Source: Desulfarculaceae bacterium
Lineage (GTDB): Bacteria > Desulfobacterota > Desulfarculia > Desulfarculales > Desulfarculaceae
DNA length: 64,000 bases
Direction: 5' to 3'
NCBI GenBank assembly: GCA_021737145.1
Contig: JAIPEN010000008.1
Location: forward strand, 59,585-123,584
Positions 62,268 through 64,000 of this stretch are shown here, one piece after another. Both the position numbers and the translations under genes were made by a program. Each line of letters starts with the position of its first letter. Positions within the stretch are counted from its first letter, which is position 1. The notes below the pieces were generated by a model, which saw only the letters and a program-made list of their open reading frames with translations, searched no databases and was not told the origin of the DNA.

Positions 62268-64000
62268 ATGGCTCCCCAAGCACCCTCATCCATTCCCCAC
62301 TCCCTCTTGGAGCGCATTAAGCGCCCCGGCCTGGAAGATCTGGACAACTACCTGGCCGCCGGGGGCTTCGAGCTGCACCAGTTGGACCCGCTGAGCGGGG
62401 TGAAGCAGCTCAGGGCGGCGGGCCTGCGCCGGCGCACCAGCCCGGCCGAGCCGGTGTTTCACTCCTGGTGGTCCTTTTGCCAGCAGGGGGGGCAGGGCGC
62501 CATGGTGGTGGACGCCCGCCGCCGCGACACCCTGTCCCAGGCCGAGGACCGTCTGCTGGGCCGCGACCCCTACGGCCTCATCGAGGCCCTGTACCTGGCC
62601 CACCTGGCCAGCGGGGCCGGCGAGGCCCTGGTGCTGTTGGACCCCAGCCTGGCCGCGCACCGGCCGGTGCTTCTTAACGCCATGGCCGAGCTCAATTGGC
62701 GGGGCCTGCCCGCGGGCGGCGCCTTTGAGCTGGAGGTCCGGGTGGGCTCGCTGTTCGAGGCGCCCGCCCCCGACGCCGCCCCCCGCCTGACCTGCTGCGT
62801 GGAGACCTGGTACCAAATCAAGCGCATCCTCACCCACCCCGACCTGGCCTCCGCGCCGGGCGGCGAGGCGGGCACCCGCCTGATCACCGTGGGCGGGGCG
62901 GTGAACCGCTCCGGCCTGGTGGAGGTGTCGGTGAGCGACACCCTGGGCACCATCCTGAACCTGGCCGGGGGCCTGGACCCCAAGGTATCGCCCCGGGCCC
63001 TGGCCCTGGACTCCGGGGCGGGCGGCTTTTTGCCCCCGGAGATGACCGGCCTTTCCCTGGACCCCGAGGAGATGATGAGCGCCGGGGCCAACCCCGGCTT
63101 CGGCACCCTGATGGCGGTGGGCCCGGAGCGCTGCCTGGTGGAGCTGACCCGCAAGGCCCTGATCCGCCTGGCCCAGTTGGGCGAGCATCCCTCCGAGGCC
63201 TCGCGCACCCTCACCTGGCACGCGGTGCGCCTGATCATCCAGCTGGCCCTGCGCCGGGGCGGCCCGGAGACGGTGGAGCAGTTGGAGGCCATCGCCGAGC
63301 GCCTGGAGGGCATGAACTCCCCGGCCGCCTGGCCGCTGACCTCCAGCCTGCGCAATTTCCGCGACGAGTGGATCTCCCACGCCCAGGGCACCTCCTGCGC
63401 GGCCCTGGACTGCCTGCGGCCCCTGGTGGCCCCCTGCCACGCCACCTGTCCGGCGGGCATCGACATCCCCTCCTTCATGGCCCTGATCGGCCAGGGGCGT
63501 TATTCCGAGGCGGTGGAGGTGATGCGCCGCGACAACCCCCTGTCCTACATCTGCGGCCTGGTGTGTCCGGCCCCCTGCGAGAAATCCTGCCTGCGCCAGG
63601 AGCTGGACACGCCCATCAGCATCCGGGCCATGAAGGCGGTGGCCTGCCGCCACGCCCTGGAAGAGGACGGCGGCTATCCCAAGCCCCAGGCGGCCCCGGC
63701 CAGCGGTCACAAGGCCGCGGTGGTCGGCGGCGGTCCGGCCGGACTGACCTGCGCCTTTTTCCTGGCCCTGGCCGGCCACCAGGTGACCCTGTTCGAGGCC
63801 CAGGAGGTCATGGGCGGCACCGCCTTTTTGGGCATCCCGGCCTACCGCCTGCCCCGGGAGGTGATCGCGGCCGAGGTGGAGGCCATCGCCGAGGTGGGGG
63901 TGGAGATGAACACCGGCCAGGCCCTGGGCCGCGACTTCACCCTGGAAGACCTGCGCGGCCAGGGCTACGAGGCGGTGTTTTTGGGCATAGGGGCCCACGA
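62268..64000 (+). CDS. NuoF-like / GltD-like flavoprotein, 5' part
   Basis: At least 577 residues; the frame is open to the right edge, so the gene is incomplete. The first 370 residues follow the NuoF (NADH-binding 51-kDa) fold: LDNYLAAGGFELHQ, DRLLGRDPYGLIEALYLAHL, then RLITVGGAVNRSGLVEV and SGAGGFLPPE. Its FMN and NAD loops are missing. Next comes a GltD-type cysteine domain (PCHATCPAGIDIPSFM, then CGLVCPAPCEKSCLRQEL) for 4Fe-4S clusters, then a Rossmann FAD/NAD domain (AAVVGGGPAGLTCAFFLALA). ATG at 62268 follows a GAGG-containing leader. It is the third gene of the Mo/FeS cluster and probably links it to NAD(P)H. Confidence 0.85.
   Translation, partial: MAPQAPSSIPHSLLERIKRPGLEDLDNYLAAGGFELHQLDPLSGVKQLRAAGLRRRTSPAEPVFHSWWSFCQQGGQGAMVVDARRRDTLSQAEDRLLGRDPYGLIEALYLAHLASGAGEALVLLDPSLAAHRPVLLNAMAELNWRGLPAGGAFELEVRVGSLFEAPAPDAAPRLTCCVETWYQIKRILTHPDLASAPGGEAGTRLITVGGAVNRSGLVEVSVSDTLGTILNLAGGLDPKVSPRALALDSGAGGFLPPEMTGLSLDPEEMMSAGANPGFGTLMAVGPERCLVELTRKALIRLAQLGEHPSEASRTLTWHAVRLIIQLALRRGGPETVEQLEAIAERLEGMNSPAAWPLTSSLRNFRDEWISHAQGTSCAALDCLRPLVAPCHATCPAGIDIPSFMALIGQGRYSEAVEVMRRDNPLSYICGLVCPAPCEKSCLRQELDTPISIRAMKAVACRHALEEDGGYPKPQAAPASGHKAAVVGGGPAGLTCAFFLALAGHQVTLFEAQEVMGGTAFLGIPAYRLPREVIAAEVEAIAEVGVEMNTGQALGRDFTLEDLRGQGYEAVFLGIGAH

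Noticed and set aside
59471..62347. 958-residue minus-strand open frame opposite the Mo oxidoreductase genes
   Set aside because: It runs antisense through two well-identified genes and the gap between them, with no motifs of its own.
62286..63998. 570-residue minus-strand open frame at the right edge
   Set aside because: It is antisense to the NuoF-like/GltD-like gene, which has clear FAD-binding and cysteine motifs on the plus strand.

Overview
The window is very GC-rich (roughly two thirds G+C) and almost fully coding, with short intergenic gaps, many 1-4 nt stop/start overlaps and frequent GTG/TTG starts. The gene content points to an anaerobic deltaproteobacterium (Desulfobacterota, possibly Desulfarculales-like): a Mo-pterin oxidoreductase with ferredoxin-like and flavin partners, a DsrE-type sulfur-relay protein beside a TDT-family anion transporter, DUF3795 and DUF3124 proteins, large PAS-domain kinases, and long-form HisG with a separate HisI. 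This assignment is inference from gene content and base composition; no rRNA gene is present to settle it.

Layout. 1-3.2 kb: two thioredoxin-fold proteins, a 2-TM K+ channel, and a coupled GNAT acetyltransferase / M20 deacylase pair. 3.4-10.3 kb: a seven-PAS histidine kinase, an SDR preceded by a truncated HIT-protein gene, a phytase-esterase-like lipoprotein, DUF3124 and a PPDK/PEP-synthase regulatory protein. 10.4-11.7 kb: an AT-rich foreign-looking gene and a DUF2064 glycosyltransferase. 11.8-14.8 kb: a DUF2318 / FtsX-like permease / ABC ATPase operon resembling part of P19-type iron systems. 14.8-23.3 kb: small exported proteins, rpiA, a TPR protein, a secreted repeat protein and two GT4 glycosyltransferases. 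23.5-27.8 kb: an exported solute-binding protein followed by a frameshifted hybrid histidine kinase. 27.8-35.3 kb: an exported HAD phosphatase, UPF0178, a sigma54-type promoter ahead of dsrE-like and TDT transporter genes, then rlmN, hisI, hisG, an aminotransferase and engB. 36-40 kb: ilvE, mtnA and gatB on the minus strand. 40.3-41.1 kb: a second AT-rich gene. 41-44.6 kb: a His-rich peptide, ktrB, ktrA and an MFS transporter on the minus strand. 44.8-50.4 kb: a diguanylate cyclase, then ileS-lspA-lgt-gcvH on the minus strand. 50.6-56.7 kb: two paralogous type I phosphodiesterases, an APS-kinase-like protein, a SYLF protein and an M48-TPR membrane peptidase. 57.0-57.3 kb: two tRNA-Ser genes. 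57.4-59.2 kb: a PAS sensor with a DHp domain but no ATPase domain. 59.5-64.0 kb: the Mo oxidoreductase, its 4Fe-4S subunit and a NuoF-like/GltD-like flavoprotein that runs off the window.

Threads that cross the region. Three Fur-box-like 19-mers lie upstream of three separate sensor-kinase loci. A roughly 120-bp palindromic repeat family is dispersed through the window, and two copies (with a third, doubtful one) begin within about ten bases of a stop codon. Two paralogous enzymes show loss of catalytic motifs (the SDHG motif in one phosphodiesterase, the FMN/NAD loops in the NuoF-like domain). The most unusual modules are the phosphodiesterase/APS-kinase-like cassette, the Mo/FeS/NuoF-like complex, and the sigma54-controlled DsrE-TDT pair. 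No CRISPR array, integrase, insertion sequence or rRNA gene was seen.
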